A stretch of DNA of 41,712 nucleotides from Chromatiales bacterium (GCA_003251535.1 QKFD01000006.1:1-41712); one strand, 5' to 3'; positions 1 to 10,196 are shown, counted from the first letter of the stretch. The notes: a model not told the origin generated them from the letters alone. A program made the numbers and translations.

Positions 1-690
1 GATGGCCCCCTGCGCCCCTTGGGATCCGATGGTCCCCTGAGCCCCCTGCGGGCCGGCGTTCCCTTGGGCCCCTTGTGGGCCAATCAGAGAGGTCCCGCTG
101 CCCCACGCCCCACTGCTCTTGGGACCGAAGAGCGTCGAGGTGTTGGTGTTGATGAAAAAGTCACCATCCACGCCATCGGCCGGCAGCGGATCACTGCTGC
201 CGGAGAGGACACCAGGCCCGGTCGCCCCCTGAGCACCTACCCCACCTTGGGGCCCTTGGGCACCCATTGTCCCCTGAACCCCGGCGGGACCTTGCGCACC
301 CACGACCCCTTGGGCGCCCTGTGCCCCTGTGAGACCCTGCGCCCCCGTGCTCCCCTGCGGACCGGCGTCGCCCTGTGCCCCCTGCACCCCTTGAGGTCCC
401 TGCGGCCCGGTGATGGCGCCCGAGGTACACCCCCCCAAGGCACCGCTCCCATCAAAGCAGACCACATTGTCCAGCGCCGGCGCTGAGGGGAGACCGGAAA
501 CCGTCACTGTACCGTTGTCATCGACCCGCAGGCGGGGCGTGCCACCCGATGAGTCGGTCACGGTGACGCCACCACCCGCCGGCGGGGTCAGCTCGATATC
601 GGCCGCAATGCCCAATTGGGGGATCACCGCAGCGGTGGTGGCCGCCATGGCCAACACCGTTGACTTGGGTTGAAGCTTAAACTTGCTCAT
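1..690 (-). CDS. collagen-like Gly-X-Y repeat surface protein, partial (3' end outside window)
   Basis: Reading the minus strand from ATG at 690 gives 230 codons without a stop, running off the window edge. Residues 1-30 look like a signal peptide ending GIAA. Residues 95-160 form 22 uninterrupted Gly-X-Y triplets rich in GAQ and GPQ. Residues 161-203 are a non-collagen spacer containing DGDFFINTNTSTLFGPK, and a second Gly-X-Y run begins at G204 (at least nine triplets). Such repeats form collagen-type triple helices in bacterial surface and phage-tail proteins. A GGAG lies 11 nt before the ATG. It starts 33 bp after the stop of the IPTL-CTERM gene and is probably co-transcribed. Its C-terminus and anchoring mode cannot be seen. 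Confidence 0.88.
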   Translation of the reverse strand, partial: MSKFKLQPKSTVLAMAATTAAVIPQLGIAADIELTPPAGGGVTVTDSSGGTPRLRVDDNGTVTVSGLPSAPALDNVVCFDGSGALGGCTSGAITGPQGPQGVQGAQGDAGPQGSTGAQGLTGAQGAQGVVGAQGPAGVQGTMGAQGPQGGVGAQGATGPGVLSGSSDPLPADGVDGDFFINTNTSTLFGPKSSGAWGSGTSLIGPQGAQGNAGPQGAQGTIGSQGAQGAI

Positions 691-723
691 GATTCAAAGC
701 ACTCCATGCGATATCGGTTTGGT

Positions 724-1416
724 TCAGGCGCCGAGACGACGACGCGCCGCCCCCAGCGTTAAGAGGGACAACAGCATCACGGCCAGCCACGAGAGGGTGG
801 GGATCACTTGGCCCGTAAAGACGATATGGCCAGGGATGATGTTGGCATCCTGGATATCGGTCGTGGCGGACTCGGCAACATCGAGATAAGCAGGACCACT
901 CCCGTCGGTGTTGTCGAGCGTCAACGGGTTGGTCGGGGTCCCTGCGATCACCAGGCTATTGCTGACCGATTGGGTCGAGCCCGATGCCAATTGGAAGGTC
1001 TTACCGCTACTGCTGGTGAACACCAGGTTATAAAAGTCACTATCACCGGAGAGGATGGTGGTGGTACGACACCCATCCTCAAACTGGACGGTACTGGTGC
1101 CTGCCACAAAACTGCCTTGGTTATCCCAGTTTCCTGAGACATAGAGATAGGCGCTGTCACCGCTTAGCGTGCCCCCACTCTGGATGGTGACGTCGCGCAG
1201 ACTGGCTAACGCTGCGCTCCCCCCCTGCACCAGACCAGCGATGGCCAGATCGGCGCAGTGGAAGGCGGCCCGACCACTCCCAAAATCGACAGAGGCCCCC
1301 GCCGGTACGCTGATCTGGGCCCCCCACGCGGGGAGCGCTGGGGCCATGCCGCCCAAGAGGGTCAAGAGGCCTAAAGTCCGCCTCAACCGGTGGGCGGGTT
1401 GAACTCGATTGGTCAT
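724..1416 (-). CDS. exported protein with IPTL-CTERM sorting signal
   Basis: A 230-residue exported protein. The N-terminus has basic residues, then a hydrophobic stretch ending near PAWGAQ (signal peptide). The body is rich in Ser, Thr, Gly and Asp, like a beta-helical surface protein. The C-terminus is a tripartite sorting signal: IPTL at residues 205-208, a hydrophobic helix, then an Arg cluster (ARRRLGA). IPTL-CTERM signals are known to be exosortase/PEP-CTERM-like substrates; no exosortase gene is in the window. The motif reads IPTLSWLA rather than the common IPTLSEWG. The start at 1416 is chosen because AGGAG lies 5 nt upstream; an upstream in-frame start at 1461 lacks this. It leads into the collagen-like gene. 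Confidence 0.85.
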   Translation of the reverse strand: MTNRVQPAHRLRRTLGLLTLLGGMAPALPAWGAQISVPAGASVDFGSGRAAFHCADLAIAGLVQGGSAALASLRDVTIQSGGTLSGDSAYLYVSGNWDNQGSFVAGTSTVQFEDGCRTTTILSGDSDFYNLVFTSSSGKTFQLASGSTQSVSNSLVIAGTPTNPLTLDNTDGSGPAYLDVAESATTDIQDANIIPGHIVFTGQVIPTLSWLAVMLLSLLTLGAARRRLGA

Positions 1417-1697
1417 TCCATCTCCTAACATACCGCTCCTCCCCCGCAATACGGTGCCCAATCATAGGCACCAGAAACCCCATCGGGGTCGATCCAATGT
1501 AAAGCCTAAATATATGCCTTTTCCGCCCTTTCGCCGCAAGCGCCTGTCATGCGAGCGCAGTTGACAGAAAATCGGCGGAGCCGCCACACTGCGGGCGACC
1601 TAATTGCCCTGGATGGCGCAGAGGATCGAAACATCCGGGCAGGGGCGCGGTCAACAACCGTTGACTTATTCACTCGCGACTTAAGGAGACCAAGGAG
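1417..1697. promoter_or_regulatory. divergent intergenic region with GTCAAC/GTTGAC inverted repeat
   Basis: About 280 bp separate the IPTL-CTERM gene (minus) from the tail-collar gene (plus), so it should hold promoters for both. At 1650-1665 there is a perfect 6-bp inverted repeat, GTCAAC-AACC-GTTGAC, 32 bp before the collar start codon. It could be an operator, or simply include a -35-like TTGACT. No convincing -10 box is seen. Confidence 0.3.
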
Positions 1698-2231
1698 ATG
1701 AGCGAACCCTTTATGGCGTCCATCATGATGTGGGCTGCCAACTTTGCTCCCCGCAACTGGGCCTACTGCCAAGGCCAAACCATGAACATCTCGCAAAACA
1801 CCGCGCTGTTTTCACTGCTGGGCACAACCTACGGTGGGGACGGGCGGACCACCTATATGCTCCCCAATCTATCCAGCCGCGCCCCCATTGGCACCGGGCA
1901 GGGGGCGGGACTAAGCCTCTACAAATTGGGCCAGCTGGGCGGTGCGGAATCGGTCACCTTGGATAGCAGTAATCTCCCCCCCCACAAGCACGCCCTTGAG
2001 GGTTACTCCACCCCCGCGACCACCGCCACCCCAGCCGCCCAGGCGCTACCGGCCGCCACCGTCAGCTCGGTGCGCGACAGCTATGTCTACGCCTACGCGA
2101 CCACCGGTACTGCGGTAGCGATGGGGAACACGGGCGTCACCGGCAGCGGCGCGCCGGTGCAACACGTCCCGCCCTATCTGGCCATCAACTTTATCATTGC
2201 AATGCAAGGTCTCTACCCTTCACGCAACTGA
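1698..2231 (+). CDS. phage tail collar domain protein (microcystin-dependent-protein/MdpB type)
   Basis: A 177-residue protein with the N-terminal tail-collar domain: residues 1-65 carry the signature of a Trp/Asn-rich start (NFAPRNWAYCQGQ), SQNTALFSLLGTTYGGDG and then LPNLSSRAPIGTG. The C-terminus ends in the typical PPYLAINFIIAMQG. Family members are short tail-fibre-like proteins found in phage and in bacterial chromosomes, often without a phage; their cellular role is poorly known. The start has AAGGAG upstream (taaggagaccaaggag). It converges on the DUF6916/GNAT pair, a combination often seen around such genes. No head, portal or terminase genes are nearby. Confidence 0.88.
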   Translation: MSEPFMASIMMWAANFAPRNWAYCQGQTMNISQNTALFSLLGTTYGGDGRTTYMLPNLSSRAPIGTGQGAGLSLYKLGQLGGAESVTLDSSNLPPHKHALEGYSTPATTATPAAQALPAATVSSVRDSYVYAYATTGTAVAMGNTGVTGSGAPVQHVPPYLAINFIIAMQGLYPSRN

Positions 2232-2273
2232 TATACCGAGCCCTGGCGCGCGGTCCCCTACCGCGCGCTGGCC

Positions 2274-2615
2274 TCAACCAAAGAGACTTTCGTAGTAGAT
2301 CCCCTCGTCATTCGCCTCCACTGCGGAGATAAAGAGCTGCCACACCTGACCGTGGGGATCACTCATCGGTACGGTTTGATCGGGTAAGCGGCGATCTGCC
2401 GGCCCCTTGAAGGTCACGCAAAACGGTTTTTCACGGATGGCGACACCGCCGACAATACGCCCGCCGAGCCCCCGCTCAGGGAGAGGGATCACCCTTTCCA
2501 GGACCAGCTCGATGGCGCTACCGTCGGTGATGGCAATATGAAATAACCCACCGACCAACGGCTCCATCTGTTCATAGGTCACGCGGGAGAGATCGATGGG
2601 GAGAGTGGATGTCAT
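2274..2615 (-). CDS. DUF6916-like small protein
   Basis: A 113-residue soluble protein with no signal peptide. Its pattern (LVGGLFHIAITDG, then LVLERVIPL, then FCVTFKGPADRRLPDQTVPM, ending in an aromatic-acidic tail) resembles the DUF6916 family, which typically neighbours tail-collar genes. Function is unknown. It starts 4 bp after the GNAT stop codon, so the two genes are an operon. Assignment rests on remembered family character and on context; no alignment could be run. Confidence 0.65.
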   Translation of the reverse strand: MTSTLPIDLSRVTYEQMEPLVGGLFHIAITDGSAIELVLERVIPLPERGLGGRIVGGVAIREKPFCVTFKGPADRRLPDQTVPMSDPHGQVWQLFISAVEANDEGIYYESLFG

Positions 2616-2619
2616 TTTA

Positions 2620-3135
2620 TTAGATCCCTACCTTGGGGCGGCCGCCGGTTGGAAACCAACACATGCGTTCAAAGCCTGATTGCGTTTCCAACGTACGAAA
2701 GCCCAGCAAACCATAGAGTCGTTTAGCACTCACATTTTGGCTGGCCACGGTCAATGCCAGTGGTGCCCTCACGGTGGCGGCCGCCTGTTGCAGCCCCTGT
2801 AGGAGCTGCGTGCCATAACCTTTACCGCGGGCCTGTGGCAGAAATAGGATATCGATGACGCGGATCTCGTTGGGTCCAAAATCGACCACCAACCGACCGG
2901 CCCGCTCCCCCTGCACCTCAACAATAAAATAGAGGGCATTGGGAAACATATCGCCATAGCCTTGGGTCTGACAGTGGCGTTGCCAATCGATGAGCCCCTC
3001 CACCACCTCTTCATCCAGTTCTAACAGACGCAGATCATCACGGGAGGCACGGTAGAGGGCGGCTAGGAAGGGTTCATCTGAGCTGCGCGCTGGGCGAACC
3101 CCTAAGGCGCCATTCAATTGAAAGCCTGGAAACAC
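2620..3135 (-). CDS. GNAT family N-acetyltransferase
   Basis: A 171-residue GNAT-fold acyltransferase. The acetyl-CoA pyrophosphate-binding motif A is visible as RGKGYGTQLL after the beta-4 strand (IRVIDILFL), and the C-terminal SAKRLYGLLGF segment is the usual motif B. The substrate cannot be predicted. Start is GTG at 3135 with AAGGAG 9 nt upstream. It is first in a two-gene unit with the DUF6916-like gene, convergent with the tail-collar gene; GNATs are recurrent partners of these loci, suggesting modification of the collar or DUF6916 protein (inference). Confidence 0.85.
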   Translation of the reverse strand: MFPGFQLNGALGVRPARSSDEPFLAALYRASRDDLRLLELDEEVVEGLIDWQRHCQTQGYGDMFPNALYFIVEVQGERAGRLVVDFGPNEIRVIDILFLPQARGKGYGTQLLQGLQQAAATVRAPLALTVASQNVSAKRLYGLLGFRTLETQSGFERMCWFPTGGRPKVGI

Positions 3136-3266
3136 GACGCATCACTCCTTGCGGCAGCCGGTCAAATCTCATTTAGAATTGTTGAACGGTGCCCATTCTA
3201 CACGGGCCGCCCGCTTGTACCATCGGCCCTGCGGCGACCCCCTCGCCCTCTGGACACTTTTTAACT

Positions 3267-3842
3267 ATGGACGTTACCCCCTACCCGCCCCTGCGTCACC
3301 ACCGCCTCCCTTTCACCTTCGATGCAGAACCGCTGGCCACTGAGGTGGCGCAGCTACCCGCTACGGCGTGGCTCCCCCACTACAATCCCAGCGCCTATGA
3401 GGGGGGGTGGTCGGTCGCCCCACTGCGCGCCATTGAGGGCCTAGCCACCCATATCTATCCCGATCCGCAGGGCGGGGAGCGCTTCCGTGATACCCCACTA
3501 CTGAGCCACTGCCCCGCCACCGCCGCACTACTGGCGCAGTTCGCCTGCCCTCTGCGGGCAGTGCGCTTGATGCGGCTGGCGGCCGGCGCCATCATCAAGC
3601 CTCACCGTGATCTGGCGCTGGCCATCGCCGACGGCGAGGTGCGTCTGCACATCCCCATCGTGACCCATCCGGCGGTGGAGTTCGTTGTTGCCGGCCAGCG
3701 GGTCCCGATGGCCGCGGGCGAGTGCTGGTTTCATGACTTCACCGAAGAGCATAGCGTTGCCAACCGCAGCCCCCAGGACCGCATCCATCTGGTCATGGAC
3801 TGCGCCGTCAATCCGTGGCTATTGGCGCACCTGGGCCCATGA
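3267..3842 (+). CDS. aspartyl/asparaginyl beta-hydroxylase-like 2-oxoglutarate/Fe(II) oxygenase
   Basis: A 191-residue protein with the AspH-type cupin fold: PHRD around H113/D115, HIPI strand, and EEHSVANRS followed by RIHLVMD, giving the second iron His (H162) and the 2-oxoglutarate-binding Arg (R172) with H174. The family hydroxylates Asp/Asn side chains using Fe(II) and 2-oxoglutarate. I start at the ATG at 3267 because upstream in-frame residues are low-complexity; no clear ribosome site is visible. It overlaps the next gene by ATGA and so heads a three-gene unit with a Nif11-like protein and a sulfotransferase; the small protein may be the substrate (inference). Confidence 0.8.
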   Translation: MDVTPYPPLRHHRLPFTFDAEPLATEVAQLPATAWLPHYNPSAYEGGWSVAPLRAIEGLATHIYPDPQGGERFRDTPLLSHCPATAALLAQFACPLRAVRLMRLAAGAIIKPHRDLALAIADGEVRLHIPIVTHPAVEFVVAGQRVPMAAGECWFHDFTEEHSVANRSPQDRIHLVMDCAVNPWLLAHLGP

Positions 3843-4050
3843 GTCATCCCGCCGATCCGCCCTGGTCCACCCTGAGTGAGGTGCTACAACAGGACCCTGC
3901 CGCGCAGGAACGGCTCTGGGGCATTGAAGAGCCGGCCGCCTTCGCCGCAGCCCTGGTGGCCTTTGCCGCTGACCATGGGATAGCGCTCGATGTTTCGGCG
4001 GTGCTGGAACGCCTCCACGCCGCCCGCCGCCGCGCCCTGGAGACATTACA

Positions 4051-4060
<10 letters not shown>
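3839..4060 (+). CDS. Nif11-like small protein (possible RiPP precursor or leader-like carrier)
   Basis: A 73-residue acidic/alanine-rich protein that begins at ATG 3839, overlapping the hydroxylase stop (ATGA). It resembles the Nif11 domain: LSEVLQQDPAAQERL, then a helix AAFAAALVAFAADHGIAL, then VSAVLERL. Nif11 domains serve as leader regions of peptide natural products. Here almost nothing follows the domain (RRRALETLQWQ), with no Cys and no classical core, so it may be a stand-alone carrier or be modified within the domain. It ends inside the sulfotransferase gene (10-bp overlap), implying translational coupling. Family call is by eye. Confidence 0.6.
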
Positions 4061-5899
<1,839 letters not shown>

Positions 5900-6451
5900 C
5901 TACATCCCCTTGACGGCGAAGATCCCCGGGGCGTTGCGCAGATAGCCTTTGTAGTCCATGCCGTAACCGAAGAGATAGCGGTCCACTACCTCTATGCCAA
6001 CAAAATCGGCCTTGAGGGGGCAGCTGCGCGACCGCAACTTCTCCACTAAGACGGCGGTCAACACCTCGCGTGCCCCTTGGCGGCGCAGCTCCTCGACAAT
6101 CGCCTCCAAGGTGAGCCCCTCATCCAGGATGTCGTCGATCACCAGCACCACCCGGTCAGCCACAGGGCTCTGGGGACGTGCCTGCCAGTGGAGTTCGCCG
6201 CCGGCGGTTTCACCGCGGTAGCGGGTGGCGTGGATGTAGTCGATCTCCAGGGGGAAGTCGAGTTCCATTAATAGCAGTCCAGCCGGGATCACGGCCCCGG
6301 TCATGACACACAGCACCAGCGGATTCTGCTCCGCCAGCCGCTGGGTAATGGCCTCGCCCAACTGCTGGATGGCCGCCTCAACCTGCTGGCGATCATGGAG
6401 ACAGTCGGCCTCTTGGTAGACCTTGAGCACCTCTTCGGGGGTGAGTGACAT
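5900..6451 (-). CDS. hpt: hypoxanthine-guanine phosphoribosyltransferase
   Basis: A 183-residue type I phosphoribosyltransferase. The PRPP-binding motif is VLVIDDILDEGLTL, followed by the hood/base-recognition region DFVGIEVVDRYLFGYGMDYKG. It converts hypoxanthine or guanine plus PRPP to IMP or GMP. The start at 6451 is taken because conserved family sequence begins there; the frame is open to 6541 but that stretch looks non-coding. It lies 93 bp upstream of the phosphorylase gene on the same strand, so MTI-derived hypoxanthine can be recycled to IMP by the pair. Confidence 0.87.
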   Translation of the reverse strand: MSLTPEEVLKVYQEADCLHDRQQVEAAIQQLGEAITQRLAEQNPLVLCVMTGAVIPAGLLLMELDFPLEIDYIHATRYRGETAGGELHWQARPQSPVADRVVLVIDDILDEGLTLEAIVEELRRQGAREVLTAVLVEKLRSRSCPLKADFVGIEVVDRYLFGYGMDYKGYLRNAPGIFAVKGM

Positions 6452-6520
6452 GGGTTTGGCTTTCCTAGTCGAGACAAAACGGCTGGGGACCCTACCACCC
6501 CCAAATGACCGCCAGACGCG

Positions 6521-6565
6521 CCCCCCAGCCCGGCCCTTCACTCTTTGAATTGGCGGGCTGGGGGG
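6521..6565. terminator. GC-rich hairpin downstream of the DsrE-like gene
   Basis: Perfect 12-bp inverted repeat, CCCCCCAGCCCG at 6521-6532 and CGGGCTGGGGGG at 6554-6565, with a 21-nt loop, 17 bp past the DsrE-like stop on the minus strand. There is no T-run, so it may be a Rho-dependent pause or RNA-stabilising structure rather than a classical terminator. Confidence 0.4.
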
Positions 6566-6581
6566 GATGGCAGGCTTAAGA

Positions 6582-6950
6582 TCAGTAGGTGAAGGTCACC
6601 ACGTCATCATCCATCGCCTGGCTGATGACATAGGCGCCGCCTACGGTCTCGCTGATCTCAGGGATAAGTTCCGTCCCCCACAGCTCTAGGGTCGGGGTGC
6701 AGACCTTGAAGACAGCGCCGGCCTCATGGGCATCCTTCATGAAGTCATAGACGCTCTTCGGGCTCCCCTCTTGGATGAAGAGTTTCTCCGCGACCCCCTG
6801 TACCGCCAGCTCCCCGGCAAGTCCAGTCAGGACCACCTCCACCTCATACTCCATGGCTGCAGCCACGGTGGCCTGGAAGAAGGGGGCCCCCAACTCCTGG
6901 GGATTTTTGGGATCGGTGTTGACCATGATGATGAGCAGTTTATCGGCCAT
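6582..6950 (-). CDS. DsrE/DsrF-like (TusD-type fold) family protein
   Basis: A 122-residue cytoplasmic protein with the DsrE-like alpha/beta fold: N-terminal strand KLLIIMVNTDP, helix ELGAPFFQATVAAAM, strand VEVVLTG, and Cys84 in VCTPTLELWG at the position where many family members carry a persulfide-forming Cys. Members relay sulfur in oxidation pathways or tRNA thiolation; the partner is unknown here. The start at 6950 has AGGAG 9 nt upstream, better than an open extension to 7031. It stands alone between the DUF123 gene and hpt. Confidence 0.8.
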   Translation of the reverse strand: MADKLLIIMVNTDPKNPQELGAPFFQATVAAAMEYEVEVVLTGLAGELAVQGVAEKLFIQEGSPKSVYDFMKDAHEAGAVFKVCTPTLELWGTELIPEISETVGGAYVISQAMDDDVVTFTY

Positions 6951-7059
6951 GGCAGTGGGCTCCTGGTGGGGGTTGCGGGCGATTATTTCAGTTCCCGGGG
7001 GTGAAGTCACCACAGCGGTGGCACTCGCCAAAGGGTCGGCGGAGCGCCCTCCACTGCGC

Positions 7060-7470
7060 CTAAAGCGTTGTGGATCCTAGCAACCGCAATAGATGCGCCG
7101 GACAGCCGGCACGGCAGTCCGTGGCACCATAACCGGCAGCGGCGGCAACCGCCCCTGCGGCCAGGGCCGCCTGAACCAACTGGCACTCCTCTCCCCCCGG
7201 CAACGCCTCGGCCTTCACCAGCCGACTCCAGGGGTGGAGCAGCAGCGCATCGATGTGCCAGTGGCGCTTGCCACGCTTCTCCTGCGCCAAGCGACAGTGG
7301 CGGGCAACGCGCTGACGGAGGTTGCGCTTGGCACTGCCGACGTAGAGGTACTCCCCCGCCTCCAACCGTATCATCCCCAGCCGGCCGGGTTGCAGGCGAA
7401 TGGCACGCGGTACCCGGATAAATAGGCGATAGGCACCGCCATTCTCCTCTACCTCCGTTCCGGCGGCCAT
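7060..7470 (-). CDS. DUF123 / GIY-YIG-type nuclease domain protein
   Basis: A 136-residue protein of the DUF123 group, related to GIY-YIG nucleases. Seen are GEYLYVGSAKRNLRQRVARH (the degenerate GIY-YIG core with its Arg), HWHIDALL, an acidic ECQLV helix and the C-terminal GATDCRAGCPAHLL Cys pair typical of the family. Biochemical role is not established; homologues are sometimes fused to endonuclease III. ATG at 7470 is chosen because it overlaps the MscS stop region by 22 bp, implying coupling. The frame continues upstream to 7620 but that is inside mscS. Confidence 0.8.
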   Translation of the reverse strand: MAAGTEVEENGGAYRLFIRVPRAIRLQPGRLGMIRLEAGEYLYVGSAKRNLRQRVARHCRLAQEKRGKRHWHIDALLLHPWSRLVKAEALPGGEECQLVQAALAAGAVAAAAGYGATDCRAGCPAHLLRLLGSTTL

Positions 7471-8582
7471 GGCGTCGGCTCCTGGGGGAGCGAGGGCTCC
7501 CCCTCGGCAGTGGCGAGATGGACCGTGGTCGTGGGGAAGGCCACCTCGGCACCGTGGGCGGTGATGATCTCTAAAACACTCAGCAATACCGCCTGCTTCA
7601 CCTCGTGGTAGCGGACCCATTGCGTGGTACGGGTAAAGGTGTAGATGAAGAAGTCGAGTGATGAAGGGGCAAAGCTATTGAAGTTGACGATGAGGGTCTG
7701 GGTCGGATCGATCTCTGGATGGGCATAGAGCATCTCCCGCACCGCACTGACAATCTCGGGCAGTTTGGCCGCATCTTCATAACGCACCCCAATGGTCTCG
7801 TAGATCCGCCGATGGGACATGCGCGAGGGGTTCTCCAGCGCAATGTTGGCGAAGATGGAGTTGGGGATATAGAGCGGGCGTTTGTCGAAGGTGCGGATGC
7901 GGGTCAGGCGCCAGCCAATCTCCTCTACCGTCCCCTCGATCTCCCGATCCGGCGACCGGATCCACTCCCCCACCGCAAAGGGCCGGTCCAGATAGATCAT
8001 GAGCCCACCGAAGAAGTTGGCCAGCAGGTCTTTGGCCGCAAAACCGACCGCGATGCCGCCGATCCCGCCAAATGCCAACACCCCCGAAACCGAGAAACCG
8101 AGGGTCTGCAATACCACCAGCGTGGCCGTGATAATGACCGAGCTGCGCGCCAGTTTGCTGATGGCGTCCACCGTGGTGGCGTCAAACTCCTCGGCACGGG
8201 CGCGGCGTCGCGCCACCAGTTGGGTCTCCATGCCGCGTACCAAGCGGATGAGGAACCAGGCCAAGACCACGATCACACCCACATTCCGGACAGGGGTCAC
8301 CGCCTCAAAAATTGTGGCGTCCGTCTCGCGGCCGATGATCTCCGTGGCAAAGCTGATACCCAACAGCCAGATGATGAAGGTGAGCGGACGGCGCAGGGCG
8401 TAGAGCAGCGCGTCATCCCAGATCATCCGATTGGTGGCGGCGACCCGCTCCAGGTGCCGCACGAAGCGCTTTTGCACCATGTCCAACAGCAGGGTCATGA
8501 AGACCACGAAAAAGACCTGGGCCACCACCAGGCTGGCGATCTCCGTCGGTAACAGGTTGCGCAGAAACTCGGTAAAGGTCAT
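7449..8582 (-). CDS. MscS-family mechanosensitive ion channel
   Basis: A 377-residue inner-membrane channel. Four hydrophobic segments occupy residues ~15-35, ~68-85, ~98-115 and ~145-170. The pore helix region GVLAFGGIGGIAVGFAAKDL and the following FGGLMIYLDRPFAVGEWI are hallmark MscS sequence, then the beta domain (IPNSIFANIALENPSR) and the C-terminal alpha/beta domain. It should gate under membrane tension in hypo-osmotic shock. GGAG lies 6 nt before the ATG. The start directly abuts the nagZ stop, so it is in the nagZ operon. Confidence 0.92.
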   Translation of the reverse strand: MTFTEFLRNLLPTEIASLVVAQVFFVVFMTLLLDMVQKRFVRHLERVAATNRMIWDDALLYALRRPLTFIIWLLGISFATEIIGRETDATIFEAVTPVRNVGVIVVLAWFLIRLVRGMETQLVARRRARAEEFDATTVDAISKLARSSVIITATLVVLQTLGFSVSGVLAFGGIGGIAVGFAAKDLLANFFGGLMIYLDRPFAVGEWIRSPDREIEGTVEEIGWRLTRIRTFDKRPLYIPNSIFANIALENPSRMSHRRIYETIGVRYEDAAKLPEIVSAVREMLYAHPEIDPTQTLIVNFNSFAPSSLDFFIYTFTRTTQWVRYHEVKQAVLLSVLEIITAHGAEVAFPTTTVHLATAEGEPSLPQEPTPWPPERR

Positions 8583-9635
8583 CTATAGCTCCAAATCCAG
8601 CTCCAGCGTGGGGTCTTCCGCCAGCTGCTGCACTGCGGCTAACGCCCGTTTCCAGAGCAGATCGTGGTGGAGGCGGCTCCAGTCGATGGGGTGGCGGCCG
8701 TGCATTCGGGCGAGTCGGCTATGGAACACCGGATCGCTCGCCTGGGGGAGGCCGCGCAGGATATGCAGCGCCGCGGCCCGGTCGTTACAGACCAGCACCA
8801 TATCGCAGCCCGCGGCCAGGGCCGCCTGGGCACGGGCGGTGGGATCGCCGGCGCTACAGGCCCCCTCCATGGAGAGGTCATCGCTGAAGATGATGCCGGA
8901 GAAGTTGAGCCGCTTACGCAGCACCTCTTTCAACCAGAAGGGGGAGAAGCCGGCAGGTTGCGGATCGACCCGATCATAGACCACGTGGGCCGGCATCACC
9001 GCCGCCAGCCCCTGTTGGATAAGCTGCTCAAACGGCAGTAGATCGCGGTCGTAGATCTCCTCGTAACGACGGTGGTCCAACGGCAGGGCGAGGTGGGAGT
9101 CGGCCGCCACCGCCCCGTGTCCCGGGAAGTGTTTACCGGTGGCGGCCATGCCGGCCCGCCGCATCCCGGCCATGTAGCTACCAGCCAACGCCGCGACGGC
9201 CTGGGGGCTGTGGTGGAAGGCGCGATCACCAATCACCCCGCTGACGCCATAGTCGAGGTCCAGCACCGGGGCAAAGCTGAAATCGACCCCCACCGCACGC
9301 AACTCGCTGGCCATGATCCAACCACACCCCTCCGCCAAGCGCAGCGCCCGGGCGGGGTCTCGATCATAGATAGCGGCCAAGGAGCCTGCGGCGGGCAGCC
9401 GGGTGAAGCCCGAGCGAAAGCGCTGTACCCGCCCCCCCTCGTGGTCCACGGCCACCAGCAAACGCGGCTGCCGCAGGGCGTGGATCTCATCAATCAGGGC
9501 CCGCAGCTGCACCACCGACTCATAGTTGCGGGTAAAGAGAATGACCCCTCCCACCAGCGGGTGGCAGAGTAGTTCCCGCTCTTCGGCAGTCAGCTGCGTG
9601 CCGTGCAGATCCAGCATTACGGGACCAAGGGACAT
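8583..9635 (-). CDS. nagZ: beta-N-acetylhexosaminidase NagZ
   Basis: A 350-residue glycoside hydrolase family 3 enzyme of usual length, cytoplasmic (no signal peptide). Motifs: [20 protein letters not shown], the catalytic-loop KHFPGHG with a downstream DSH, and [12 protein letters not shown] carrying the nucleophile Asp. It removes GlcNAc from anhydro-muropeptides during cell-wall recycling. Next to it are an L,D-transpeptidase gene (upstream on the same strand) and mscS, so this is a cell-envelope cluster. Confidence 0.95.
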   Translation of the reverse strand: MSLGPVMLDLHGTQLTAEERELLCHPLVGGVILFTRNYESVVQLRALIDEIHALRQPRLLVAVDHEGGRVQRFRSGFTRLPAAGSLAAIYDRDPARALRLAEGCGWIMASELRAVGVDFSFAPVLDLDYGVSGVIGDRAFHHSPQAVAALAGSYMAGMRRAGMAATGKHFPGHGAVAADSHLALPLDHRRYEEIYDRDLLPFEQLIQQGLAAVMPAHVVYDRVDPQPAGFSPFWLKEVLRKRLNFSGIIFSDDLSMEGACSAGDPTARAQAALAAGCDMVLVCNDRAAALHILRGLPQASDPVFHSRLARMHGRHPIDWSRLHHDLLWKRALAAVQQLAEDPTLELDLEL

Positions 9636-9704
9636 AGTGAACTCGGCGCAAAAACGGTAGATGCTACGGGAAAAGGGGCAAAGAGACCAAAACAGGGCCC
9701 CGCT

Positions 9705-10196
9705 TCACTCAATAATCTCCACCCGGCTCCCCCCCGCCACCCGCTCAAACAGGGTCAGCAGATCGTGGTTGTGCAGCCGGATACAGCCGTGGGAGAGCGG
9801 GATCCCCAGCGGGTTCTCCTCCGGGGTGCCATGGATATAGATATAGCGCCGCATCGAGTCCACCTCCCCTAGACGGTTGCGCCCAGGCTCCAACCCGGAG
9901 AGCCAGAGGATGCGGGTCAAGATCCAATCCCGCCCCGGGTGGGCTGCCCCAAGGGCTGGGGTGTAGATCTCCCCGGTAGGACGACGGCCACGAAAGACGG
10001 TATTGGGTGGGCAGCCGGCGCCGATCTTGGCCCGGATCTGGTGCCACCCGCGGGGGGTACATTCACTCCCTTGCCGCTCCCCGGCCCCGTTGCGGGCGCT
10101 GGAGACGGGACAGCTCCAGAGCGGTTCGCCGGTCGCCGAGAGCAGGTAGAGCCGCTGTTCCGAGAGGCGGATCCGCAGCTGTGGCTCAACGCTCAT
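9705..10196 (-). CDS. L,D-transpeptidase (YkuD domain), no signal peptide
   Basis: A 163-residue protein that is essentially one YkuD domain. The active site is visible as YIYIHGTPEEN (H122) and SHGCIRLHNHD (C138, R140). YkuD enzymes make 3-3 peptidoglycan crosslinks or attach lipoproteins in the periplasm. Oddly, the N-terminus (SVEPQLRIRLSEQRLYLL) is already the first beta-strand of the domain and no signal peptide is present. The start at 10196 overlaps the CYTH stop by 11 bp; longer in-frame starts lie within the CYTH gene. Confidence 0.88.
   Translation of the reverse strand: MSVEPQLRIRLSEQRLYLLSATGEPLWSCPVSSARNGAGERQGSECTPRGWHQIRAKIGAGCPPNTVFRGRRPTGEIYTPALGAAHPGRDWILTRILWLSGLEPGRNRLGEVDSMRRYIYIHGTPEENPLGIPLSHGCIRLHNHDLLTLFERVAGGSRVEIIE

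Noticed and set aside
1-3135. Prophage remnant
   Set aside because: Only tail-collar-type and collagen-like genes are present; no integrase, capsid, portal or terminase, and such collar genes occur outside phages.
7719-8552. Plus-strand frame of 277 codons opposite mscS
   Set aside because: Antisense shadow of a well-conserved MscS gene.
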